From a virus: a stretch of 31,871 nt of DNA. The position numbers and the translations under genes are program-made. Position 1 is the stretch's first letter, and every line of letters begins with the position of its first letter. The stretch covers positions 1-31,871 of the IMG/VR virus record IMGVR_UViG_3300042484_000240; one strand, written 5' to 3'. Positions 21,186 through 28,973 of this stretch are shown piece after piece. The notes below the pieces were generated by a model, which did no database searches, was not told the DNA's origin, and saw nothing but the letters and a program-made list of their open reading frames with translations.

Positions 21186-22175
21186 ATGAATATAATTGGA
21201 TTAACACATAAGGAATCAGGATGCGGATATCATAGAGTAATATTGCCCCTTGCTTTTATGGATGACATTAAAGGTTATGTAACCAACTTTATAACGGAAG
21301 ATAAGACCGATAATTGGGATATTTTAGTTTATAACAGGATATGCCAATACGATTTAAATTGGAGCAAAACTAAGGAACTGCTTGGGTGTAAGGTAGTTAT
21401 GGATATTGACGACCATTGGAAACTACCTTTTAATCATTTGAATTATGAGGCATACCAAAGCATGGGTGAAAGGATAGAACGTAACTTAATGATGGCAGAT
21501 TTAGTTACGGTTACTAATTCTAACTTATTGAATAAAGTAAAGCAGTTTAATGATAACGTGGTAGTAATGCCCAATGCTTTACCGTATGGAATTAATCAGT
21601 TTACGGATATAAGGGTAGCATCTGAAAAGGTAAGATTATTTTGGTGTGGTTCGGTAAGTCATGAGAACGACATTAAGATATTGAGAGAACCACTAAAAAG
21701 ACTGACAGGAAATATTCAAATGGTAATGGGTGGGTATAACGATAGCGACCCATTAACTAAATCTATTTGGGATAGAATGTTTTCAATGTTTGCTGGTAGG
21801 CATCCATCGGTTAAACTACCATCAACAAGTCCTACTCAATACATGGATATGTATAATTATGCTGATATTGTTTTAATACCTTTAGAAGATTCAGAATGGC
21901 ACGGATGCAAAAGCAATCTTAAGATATTAGAAGCAGCAGCAAAGAGATTGCCTGTTATCTGTTCAAATGTTGCACCTTATAATATAAATACTGATGCTCC
22001 TGTGTTATGGGTAAATAATCAAAAAGACTGGTTTAAATATATTAATCTATTAATCAATAATCCTAGCTTAAGGGAAAATTTAGGCAACGAACTTTATGCG
22101 TGGGCGTCCAAAAGGTACAACTTCAAAGAAATTAATCAACAAAGATTTGATGCCTACAAAAGCATTATTACTTGA
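21186..22175 (+). CDS. GT-B fold glycosyltransferase (GT4-like)
   Basis: 329 aa. The N-terminal domain includes DILVYNRICQYD and VVMDIDDHWKLPF; the C-terminal domain has the sugar-nucleotide site region HGCKSNLKILEAAAKRLPVI with the E of ILEAAA and the CSNVAPY turn, as in GT4 enzymes. It has no signal peptide. In a phage it could add a second sugar to modified DNA bases, glycosylate virion proteins or alter host surface sugars. Its place two genes after the TAGT-type enzyme favours the first idea. The 3' end overlaps the next gene by 80 bases. Confidence 0.82.
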   Translation: MNIIGLTHKESGCGYHRVILPLAFMDDIKGYVTNFITEDKTDNWDILVYNRICQYDLNWSKTKELLGCKVVMDIDDHWKLPFNHLNYEAYQSMGERIERNLMMADLVTVTNSNLLNKVKQFNDNVVVMPNALPYGINQFTDIRVASEKVRLFWCGSVSHENDIKILREPLKRLTGNIQMVMGGYNDSDPLTKSIWDRMFSMFAGRHPSVKLPSTSPTQYMDMYNYADIVLIPLEDSEWHGCKSNLKILEAAAKRLPVICSNVAPYNINTDAPVLWVNNQKDWFKYINLLINNPSLRENLGNELYAWASKRYNFKEINQQRFDAYKSIIT

Positions 22176-22389
22176 AAAAGAAACAAATCTAGTATTTGAT
22201 AAGCATAGGCACTTTTACGATTTTTACCATAAGACAGGCGAAATAGTAAACTTTAACCATGATATTCAAAAAGAGTTATTAGATGAATATCGCAGAGTAA
22301 AAGATGCGTACTATCATTATAATACTAATTGTACAATATGCGTAATTGATTTCCTTAACCTAATATACAGATGGTATGATAACGCCTAA
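22096..22389 (+). CDS. Small protein with RGRPKG AT-hook-like start
   Basis: 97 aa. It opens MRGRPKGTTSKKLINKD, an AT-hook-like minor-groove binding motif, then is helical (DFYHKTGEIVNFNHDIQKEL; YNTNCTICVIDFLNLIYRW). The start lies 80 bases inside the glycosyltransferase gene in another frame, an unusually long overlap for this genome; the next in-frame ATG, at residue 19, would remove the hook. I prefer the long form because RGRPKG starts are common in phage DNA-binding proteins. Position just before the methyltransferase and terminase suggests a DNA-binding role. Confidence 0.6.
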   Translation: MRGRPKGTTSKKLINKDLMPTKALLLEKETNLVFDKHRHFYDFYHKTGEIVNFNHDIQKELLDEYRRVKDAYYHYNTNCTICVIDFLNLIYRWYDNA

Positions 22390-22906
22390 AGAATTTCTAG
22401 AAAAAGAAATAGGATGGGGCATAAGTTTTGACAATGCTGATTTTCTAAACCTAGCAAAAGAAACTGCAAGCCAATTAAAAGACCTGCCGATTAAATCAAT
22501 AATGGATTTCGGTGCTGGTACTGGCGTTTATTCTGCTGCGTTTCATATTGAAGGATATGATACATTTGTTTATGAAATATGGAACGAGCATAAAGAATAC
22601 ATAAGAACCAAAGCACCACATCTAAATATAATTGATAAGCCAATTACAACGGATTTAATGGCAATAATTGAAGTTGCAGAACACATGACCAACAAAGAGA
22701 TTTTAGACCTATTTAAAGCGGTTAAACCTACTTATGTACTATTCAGTTCAACAAGTGAGATAACAGACTACGATGAGCAATGGGGGCATATTAACGTAAA
22801 GAACCAAGCTGATTGGGTATTGATGTTTAAACGTATGGGTTATGAATTAGATAGACATTTATTTTATCCCACAGTTTACAGTAAATTATTTAAATTATGT
22901 CTTTAG
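22376..22906 (+). CDS. SAM-dependent methyltransferase
   Basis: 176 aa. Motif I is IMDFGAGTGVYSA (Asp44 with GAGTG), and motif IV region is MAIIEVAEHM, both of the class I Rossmann methyltransferase fold; the end VYSKLFKL is compatible. There is no DPPY or PC motif, so it is not a standard DNA adenine or cytosine methylase and resembles small-molecule or sugar methyltransferases. It could methylate the sugar added by the upstream glycosyltransferases. It overlaps the terminase small subunit start by 10 bases. Confidence 0.8.
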   Translation: MITPKEFLEKEIGWGISFDNADFLNLAKETASQLKDLPIKSIMDFGAGTGVYSAAFHIEGYDTFVYEIWNEHKEYIRTKAPHLNIIDKPITTDLMAIIEVAEHMTNKEILDLFKAVKPTYVLFSSTSEITDYDEQWGHINVKNQADWVLMFKRMGYELDRHLFYPTVYSKLFKLCL

Positions 22907-23280
22907 AGAAACAACCACATGGAGGATTCCTTAATCGTTATGAGAAAGGAGCAGCATGGAAAGGTAACAGGAATGGCAGACCTAGAAAGTATATAACTGA
23001 ATTAGCACCAATGGGTTATAAGAACGCACAGGTAATGGATTGCATTCAGGTATTAATGGCAATGACTGTGGATGAATTGAAAGCAGTTTGGGATAACAAA
23101 GAAAGCACAATATTAGAAAAGACTTTAGCAAATGCGTTAATTAAATCAATGGCTAAAGGTTCGTTGTATTCAGTAGATACTTTATTAAGCAGGGTATACG
23201 GTAAGCCAAAAGAAACAACGGCAGTAATTCAGGATAGCAAAATAGAAGTGGTATTTGTAAAGGGTAAAACCATTTTATGA
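22897..23280 (+). CDS. terS: Terminase small subunit-like protein
   Basis: 127 aa. The GNRNGRPRKYI segment near residue 24 resembles the N-terminal basic region of terminase small subunits and DUF5681-type proteins. The centre is helical (QVMDCIQVLMAMTVDELKA) and GSLYSVDTLLSRVYGKPKET is the conserved tail of this group. It recognises the packaging site and recruits the large subunit. It sits directly before the large terminase with an ATGA overlap, which supports the call more than its sequence does. Confidence 0.75.
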   Translation: MSLEKQPHGGFLNRYEKGAAWKGNRNGRPRKYITELAPMGYKNAQVMDCIQVLMAMTVDELKAVWDNKESTILEKTLANALIKSMAKGSLYSVDTLLSRVYGKPKETTAVIQDSKIEVVFVKGKTIL

Positions 23281-24431
23281 TTTTAGAGTTACCAGAAGCG
23301 CATAAAAATCAAACTAAAATACTTGAATCACAGGCAAGATTTAGAGTTGTAATGTGTGGCAGAAGGTTTGGTAAGTCTGAATTAAGTCAGGTTGAAATTA
23401 TTAGCAATGCAATTCAGGGAATGAATGTTGCCTACATCACTCCAACATATAAACTAGCAAAAACATTCTTTGAGAAATTAATACAATGCGTACCATTTGA
23501 AAACAACAAAAGCGATTTAACTATTCATTTTCCTAATGAAGGAACAGTTGAATTTTATACAGGTGAAAGACTAGATAATCTAAGGGGTAGAAAATTTCAT
23601 TTAGTAGTAATAGATGAAGCCAGCTTTATACCTAACTTAGAAGATGGCTGGCTAAATTCAATCCGACCTACCTTAACCGATTATCAAGGCAGAGCATTAT
23701 TCCTATCAACCCCACGAGGCAAAAACTATTTTTATTCTCTTTACATGAAGGGTGGGCAAAGAGATTGGGAAAGTTTTAAGTTTACTACTTATGACAATCC
23801 TTATATTTTAACATCAGAGATTAATGATGCAAAAGCACAGTTGCCATCAGTTGTATTTGAGCAAGAATACATGGCTAACCCTATGGAAAATGCAGCCAAT
23901 CCATTTGGTAGTGAACACATTACAAAGTGTACTTGTAATTTAAGTTACAATGAACCCATGTACTTTGGTATTGATTTGGCAAAGTCTGTGGATTGGACTG
24001 TTATAATAGGATTAGATAGCGATGGTAAAGTAAGTTACTATAAACGGTTTCAAAAGGACTGGTTACAGACAAAAGAAACAATAAGACAGATACGAAAGCA
24101 CAAACATATTTTTATTGATAGTACTGGAGTTGGTGATGCGATTGTAGAGGACTTGCAAAAGCACTTCAATGATATGACAGGGTTCAAATACACATCTACC
24201 AGCAAGCAGCAGTTAATGGAAAGCCTTGCATCATCAATCCATAAAGGCGAGATAGGATTCCCCGAAGGAGCAATTAAAGACGAATTAGAAATATTTGAAT
24301 ACTTATTTACATCAACTGGGGTAAGGTATTCTGCACCATCAGGATTCCATGATGACTGTGTTAACGCTTTAGCATTAGCTAATAAATGCCGTATTGAAAA
24401 CAAAGGAAGCGGTCAATATCATTTCATTTAA
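23277..24431 (+). CDS. terL: Terminase large subunit (ATPase and nuclease)
   Basis: 384 aa. ATPase: Walker A variant CGRRFGKS (27-34), Walker B VVIDEAS with Asp113-Glu114, coupling segment FLSTPRGKN. RNase H-like nuclease: Asp233 in YFGIDLAKSVDW, Asp281 in FIDSTGVGDA and Asp359/Asp360 in GFHDDCVNALALA. This is the packaging motor that cuts and pumps DNA into the prohead. It is compact compared with terminases of about 450-600 aa but has every motif. It opens the late operon; tail genes follow rather than head genes. Confidence 0.96.
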   Translation: MILELPEAHKNQTKILESQARFRVVMCGRRFGKSELSQVEIISNAIQGMNVAYITPTYKLAKTFFEKLIQCVPFENNKSDLTIHFPNEGTVEFYTGERLDNLRGRKFHLVVIDEASFIPNLEDGWLNSIRPTLTDYQGRALFLSTPRGKNYFYSLYMKGGQRDWESFKFTTYDNPYILTSEINDAKAQLPSVVFEQEYMANPMENAANPFGSEHITKCTCNLSYNEPMYFGIDLAKSVDWTVIIGLDSDGKVSYYKRFQKDWLQTKETIRQIRKHKHIFIDSTGVGDAIVEDLQKHFNDMTGFKYTSTSKQQLMESLASSIHKGEIGFPEGAIKDELEIFEYLFTSTGVRYSAPSGFHDDCVNALALANKCRIENKGSGQYHFI

Positions 24432-24462
24432 TTACATTTTTCAAAAACTTATATAATAGATT

Positions 24463-25110
24463 ATGACAATTAAGCAATTTCAGGAGTTGTACTATGTGGC
24501 TACTTCAACCGATATGGACTTTGATAAGTCAATTAAGATGGTAGGTATAGTAACAAACAAAACACCTGAGCAGGTGGAAGCAATGTCAATGATTCGTTTT
24601 AATTTACTTTGTGCAAGGGTACATAAAGAGTTTAAAATATTTGAAAGGGATTTGTTAAAAAGCAAACCTAGAAAGATAGTAAGGGTAGGAAAGCGATTTT
24701 ATAAAATTAATTACGATGTAGCAAAGGCAAAGGCATCAACCTATGTAGAAGTAGCAACCTTTAGCACAGATATAATTCAGAACTTGCACAAAATAATGGC
24801 TTCAATAGTTACACCAGTTAGATTTAGATGGGGTAAATGGGTAGAGGTAGACCATGAAGATTTAGCAAAAGAAATGGAGGCAATGGATTTTGCGGCTGCT
24901 TACCATGCAGCGGTTTTTTTTTACACTCTATTCAACGTATCAATGCAAGTTATCCAGCCTTATTTGGTGGCAGAGATGACAAAGAAAGGAATATCGAAGG
25001 AGAAAGCGATGGAGGTATTGACGATTTCACAAAACATTTTGGATGGCTTTACAATGCCAAGATGGTCGCAGACTTCGAAAGAATATCTATTGAATCGGTT
25101 TGGAATTTAA
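24463..25110 (+). CDS. Tail assembly chaperone, unshifted (G-type) product
   Basis: 215 aa, mostly helical (TIKQFQELYYVATSTDMDFD start). In Bacteroidota phages a protein of this type follows the terminase and precedes the tail genes. Tail assembly chaperones help load the tape measure into the tail tube. At 24914-24922 the gene reads through a run of nine T, and an uninterrupted -1 frame begins there, making the normal reading the short form. The role is inferred from position and the frameshift architecture. Confidence 0.7.
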   Translation: MTIKQFQELYYVATSTDMDFDKSIKMVGIVTNKTPEQVEAMSMIRFNLLCARVHKEFKIFERDLLKSKPRKIVRVGKRFYKINYDVAKAKASTYVEVATFSTDIIQNLHKIMASIVTPVRFRWGKWVEVDHEDLAKEMEAMDFAAAYHAAVFFYTLFNVSMQVIQPYLVAEMTKKGISKEKAMEVLTISQNILDGFTMPRWSQTSKEYLLNRFGI

Positions 25111-25193
25111 AAGTAATTAATTTTTTAAATGATTTACTTTATTTAAAATTAAAACAGGATAAGGATAATGAGTATCTCAAAAAGTCAGCTTGA
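24463..25193 (+). CDS. Tail assembly chaperone, -1 frameshifted (GT-type) product
   Basis: A -1 slip on T9 (GTT TTT TTT becoming TTA) joins the first 153 residues to 90 residues of the -1 frame, 243 aa in all, stopping at TGA 25191. The extension reads DDFTKHFGWLYNAKMVADFE, then IESVWNLKVINFLNDLLYLK and ends KDNEYLKKSA. The FGW...NAK...FLNDLLYLK pattern is the shape of T domains of chaperones of this phage group. The -1 frame has no stop over 270 bases of AT-rich DNA, which is unlikely by chance. It overlaps the next gene by 26 bases. Confidence 0.75.
24914..24922 (+). promoter_or_regulatory. T9 slippery site for -1 programmed ribosomal frameshift
   Basis: Frame 0 is GTT TTT TTT TAC, containing a perfect X-XXY-YYZ heptamer of T. 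It is the only point within the common reading of the two chaperone forms with strong slip potential. No clear downstream pseudoknot was traced by eye. Confidence 0.65.
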
Positions 25194-25800
25194 TAATTTT
25201 GCTAAAATAGGTAAGTCAGATTACACTATTGATGATACTTATGTGCCTGATTTAGATAATACAACATTGGCTTTTTTTGAACAATATGCTAAAACATTTT
25301 TTGAAGAAATACAAATAGAACTAAAAGCAAAAAAAGTAAAAAGAGCAAGCGGTGATTTAGCAGATAACACAAAGGTAGTTGCAAATGAGGATGGAAGCGG
25401 TATAAAGATATCAATGATTAACTACTATGATTTTGTAAATAAAGGAGTTAAGGGTGTTGACGATTATTCAAATGCCCCAAATAGTCCGTATCAATATAAA
25501 ACATATGGAATGCCCAAAAAGGCAAGGGATGGAATTAAAAAATATATCCAAAGTGGGAAAGCGAGATTAAGATTAGAAACACCTAAAAAAACAATAATAG
25601 GCGCACAAAAAAAGAGTCCTTCAATTAATTCACAAGTTCAAACAATGGTTTATCTAATTAAGAAATGGGGTATAAAAACAACTAACTTTTTTGATAACGC
25701 AACGGAAAGAGTAACAAAAGATTTAAGTGAAGATTTAATGTATCTAATTGGAAAAACTATAATAGTAAAAATTGGGCAACCTAAAAAGAAAAGTAAATGA
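25168..25800 (+). CDS. Hypothetical structural protein, possibly neck or tail completion
   Basis: 210 aa. Its start overlaps the frameshifted chaperone product. The central segment INYYDFVNKGVKGVDDYSNA with QYKTYGMPKKARDGIKKYIQ resembles the HK97 gp10-like family of phage structural proteins (usual form ..YA..vE.G..). N- and C-terminal parts are helical. It lies between the chaperone and the first tail protein, so a virion or assembly role is likely. No motif settles which. Confidence 0.5.
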   Translation: MSISKSQLDNFAKIGKSDYTIDDTYVPDLDNTTLAFFEQYAKTFFEEIQIELKAKKVKRASGDLADNTKVVANEDGSGIKISMINYYDFVNKGVKGVDDYSNAPNSPYQYKTYGMPKKARDGIKKYIQSGKARLRLETPKKTIIGAQKKSPSINSQVQTMVYLIKKWGIKTTNFFDNATERVTKDLSEDLMYLIGKTIIVKIGQPKKKSK

Positions 25801-26945
25801 GTATAACAATTAATACCAATCCTGCAAGCGGAAGCACGGCACAAGATGACCTGTGGCACGTTGCAACAAGTACGGCATCAGGTAGTACAGACATGAAATA
25901 TATCTTTGAAGTATATGTAGGTGGCAATAGAAAAATATCAGTTAGGCAATTCCCTGAACCTTCAACAGGAAAGGCATATTTTAATGCAGGTGCTACGGTG
26001 CGCAATAGTCTTACTTTTAATTGGTTTGAGCCAGTTGGTACTGCTTACGTTTATGAGCCAAATTTAAGCGGTGAAATGGCAGTACAATACGATATTAGAG
26101 TAGGCGAGGAAGTTAGCGGAATAACAACATTTAATCTTGCATCAGGAACTACAACGGCATACAATTACAATGCTCCTTTACTAAAGCGAAGGGTATTAAG
26201 TTTGTCTGATAGATTAAACAAATGGTTAACCAATAGACCACTTTATGCAAATACTAAACTGGGTGAAAATTTATACATTCCATTTTATACCAATACAACC
26301 TTAAATTTAAAATGCTCAACCTTTGATGCATCTAATAATCAAATAGCAACTGCAAGCGGAAGCACTACAACAATAGAGAATGGATTTGTACAAATGAATA
26401 TCGGAAGTACTGCAATAGCTACTGCATTATCAATAACAATAAACGACAGTGTAAAGTATTATGAAGTATGGTTTAATAGTTTTGAAAAGATAAGGGTTTA
26501 CGTTGTTTGCAATCCTAAGTATGAGCCTATTAATATTCACTTTGTAAATGCTTGGGGTATGTGGGATAGTGAAAGATTTGATTTAGTCAGTAGGCTTAAT
26601 ATGTCGGTTGAACGTAAAGCATTTGAGCAAAGAGATTATAGATTTAACGGTAATGCAGTTGACTACAAAAGCACATCAAATAGATATTATGAAGGGGCAA
26701 TTAATTATAGTAATAAATCAAACTTTACTTATAAGCTAACTGCCGATGCTTTAACGGATGATGAATATAGTTGGATGGCTGACCTTATAGCATCCCCACA
26801 AATACTGATGGAGATAGACAGTTACTTTTATCCTGTTACATTAGTGGAAAATAACTATGAGTTTAGCAAAAATGTATTTAACAAATTAAAGGCATTAGAG
26901 TTAACGTTTAACATGAACCAAACAAGATATTCCCAATTAAGATGA
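25797..26945 (+). CDS. Tail protein (beta-rich)
   Basis: 382 aa, beta-rich throughout (MKYIFEVYVGGNRKISVRQF; YEVWFNSFEKIRVYVVCN), with no signal peptide. FDLVSRLNMSVERKAFEQRD and a closing EFSKNVFNKLKALELTFNMN are features I recognise from a tail-protein family of Bacteroidota phages. It overlaps the next tail protein by 4 bases. A distal-tail or tail-tube role is plausible from its place before the large tail protein and the tape measure. Confidence 0.6.
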   Translation: MSITINTNPASGSTAQDDLWHVATSTASGSTDMKYIFEVYVGGNRKISVRQFPEPSTGKAYFNAGATVRNSLTFNWFEPVGTAYVYEPNLSGEMAVQYDIRVGEEVSGITTFNLASGTTTAYNYNAPLLKRRVLSLSDRLNKWLTNRPLYANTKLGENLYIPFYTNTTLNLKCSTFDASNNQIATASGSTTTIENGFVQMNIGSTAIATALSITINDSVKYYEVWFNSFEKIRVYVVCNPKYEPINIHFVNAWGMWDSERFDLVSRLNMSVERKAFEQRDYRFNGNAVDYKSTSNRYYEGAINYSNKSNFTYKLTADALTDDEYSWMADLIASPQILMEIDSYFYPVTLVENNYEFSKNVFNKLKALELTFNMNQTRYSQLR

Positions 26946-28972
26946 CAAGAATATTAATAGAAGATTACGACCTAGATATTGATAAGGGATTGAGTAATCA
27001 AATTACTTATTCGGTAAGTGATTTAAAAAACTTAGATACTAAGACAACATCATTTAGTAAAACAATTATATTGCCAGGAACTGCAAATAACAATTCTTTA
27101 CTTGGTAATATATTTGAGTTTAACAATGCAAACTATACGGATACATCAAGTCCAAATGTTGCGTATAATTACAATGCAAGTAAAACTGCAAAGTGTAGTA
27201 TAGTTGTAGATGGGATGACAGTAATAAAAGGAGTATTTAAATTACTTGAAATTATTATTGATGGACAGAATGTAGAATATGAATGTAGCGTTATTGGTGA
27301 ACTTGGTGGATTTTCTATGAGTTTAGGCGCAAAGAAAATCCAAGAACTAGATTTTAGCGCATATAATCACGTTTATAGTATAGCAAATATTACAGGAAGC
27401 TGGACAAATGAAAATGCAGGTGCTGGTTATTATTATCCTCATATTGATTACGGAACTTATTCAACTGATAAAAAGAATTGGAATTACAGAACATTTAGAC
27501 CTGCTTTATTTGTAAAAGAATATTTAGAAAAGATTTTTGAAGTAGCGGGTTACACGTATGAAAGTGATTTATTTAATACCGATAGATTTAAGCGTTTAAT
27601 AATTCCGCATAACTTAAAAAAGATTGTTAGTTACCTAACAGGGCAAGCAAAGTTTGTAGCTAAGATTGCAACGTATGTTAATGATGTTGCTTGGAGGTGG
27701 AATGCGGTAAGTTTAGGTGATTTCTTATTAAGTGGCAGTTATGATGAAGCAATATATTACAATGGTGCTACAACGATAACTGCTAATTTTAGGATTTCAT
27801 TATCGGGTCAAGTTATAACGCAAGATTTTGCTGGCACTTATTATTTTACATTAACAAAAAATGGTGTAGCTATTGGCTCTGTTCCAATTACAACAACATC
27901 AAGTTTACCGTATACATTTTCTGCAAAGAAAATAAATGTAGACAATGTAAGCATTGCTTATGGTGATACTTTTGCAGTTAGTTATCCATCATACAGTATT
28001 ACATCATTAAGGCAGATAACAAGTTCATTTGATATTATTACTGACTCAAAATTACCTGTAACTATTAATCTTGGTGATACTATCACAATAAATGATTGCA
28101 TCCCTAAAAACATACTTCAAAAAGATTTCTTTGCTTCTATTTTAAAGTTATTTAATCTTTATGTAGATGAGAATAGGTTTGATGAAAAGCATTTAATTAT
28201 TAAACCTTATGTAGATTATTATGATGGTAGTGTAGAGGATTGGAGTGATAAGGTAGACAGGGGCAAACCGATAAGGATTAAGCCTATGTCGGAGTTAAAC
28301 AGTCGTTATTATTCTTTAAAATATAAAGATGATAATGATTACTATAATGAGTTGTATAAAAAAAGATATAACGAAGGATACGGAAGCAGAATATTTGATA
28401 GCGAGTATGAATTTTCAAAAGAGACTGAAAATGTAGAATTAATATTTGCTCCTACTCCCCTAGTTGGTTATGCTGCGGAAGATAAAGTTTATAGTACAAT
28501 ATTTAAACAAACAAATGATTTAGAGGAAGTTATTGATTCAGTTATCAGAATATTAGTAGCAAAGAAAATTACTGGAGTAGCAAGTTACAATATCTTAGAT
28601 GGTGCAACTGTATTAACAAGCCAAACCGTTTATGGTTATGCAGGACACTTTGATGACCCTGATGCGGTAGCAAATGATTTAAACTTTGGTGCAACACAAG
28701 AATTATTTTTTACATTGGTTAGTGGTGCTTTAAATGTTAATCAATTCAATGTTTATTATAGTCCGTACATGGCAGAAATTACAGATAAGGATAGCAGATT
28801 ATTAACTTGCAATGTAAAGTTAACCGATGTAGATATATTTAATTTAAATTTTGCTTCATTCAAATATATTGATGGTGGTTTGTATAGATTAATTAAACTT
28901 ACTGATTATACACCTGAAGCAAACGAAACAACGAAGGCAGATTTTTTAAGGGTAATAAATAAAGAATATTAA
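26942..28972 (+). CDS. Large tail protein, probable tail-tip/hub
   Basis: 676 aa. The N-terminal region (DLKNLDTKTTSFSKTIILPG, then TANNNSLLGNIFEFNNANYT) is the characteristic start of a tail protein conserved in Bacteroidota phages. A central beta domain (residues about 260-340) is inserted, and KNILQKDFFASILKLFNLYV begins the part that resembles hub or baseplate-type proteins (DENRFDEKHLIIKPYVDYY). The end is beta-rich. It probably forms the tail tip near the tape measure; its order before the tape measure is unusual compared with lambda-like phages. Confidence 0.65.
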   Translation: MTRILIEDYDLDIDKGLSNQITYSVSDLKNLDTKTTSFSKTIILPGTANNNSLLGNIFEFNNANYTDTSSPNVAYNYNASKTAKCSIVVDGMTVIKGVFKLLEIIIDGQNVEYECSVIGELGGFSMSLGAKKIQELDFSAYNHVYSIANITGSWTNENAGAGYYYPHIDYGTYSTDKKNWNYRTFRPALFVKEYLEKIFEVAGYTYESDLFNTDRFKRLIIPHNLKKIVSYLTGQAKFVAKIATYVNDVAWRWNAVSLGDFLLSGSYDEAIYYNGATTITANFRISLSGQVITQDFAGTYYFTLTKNGVAIGSVPITTTSSLPYTFSAKKINVDNVSIAYGDTFAVSYPSYSITSLRQITSSFDIITDSKLPVTINLGDTITINDCIPKNILQKDFFASILKLFNLYVDENRFDEKHLIIKPYVDYYDGSVEDWSDKVDRGKPIRIKPMSELNSRYYSLKYKDDNDYYNELYKKRYNEGYGSRIFDSEYEFSKETENVELIFAPTPLVGYAAEDKVYSTIFKQTNDLEEVIDSVIRILVAKKITGVASYNILDGATVLTSQTVYGYAGHFDDPDAVANDLNFGATQELFFTLVSGALNVNQFNVYYSPYMAEITDKDSRLLTCNVKLTDVDIFNLNFASFKYIDGGLYRLIKLTDYTPEANETTKADFLRVINKEY

Positions 28973-28973
28973 A

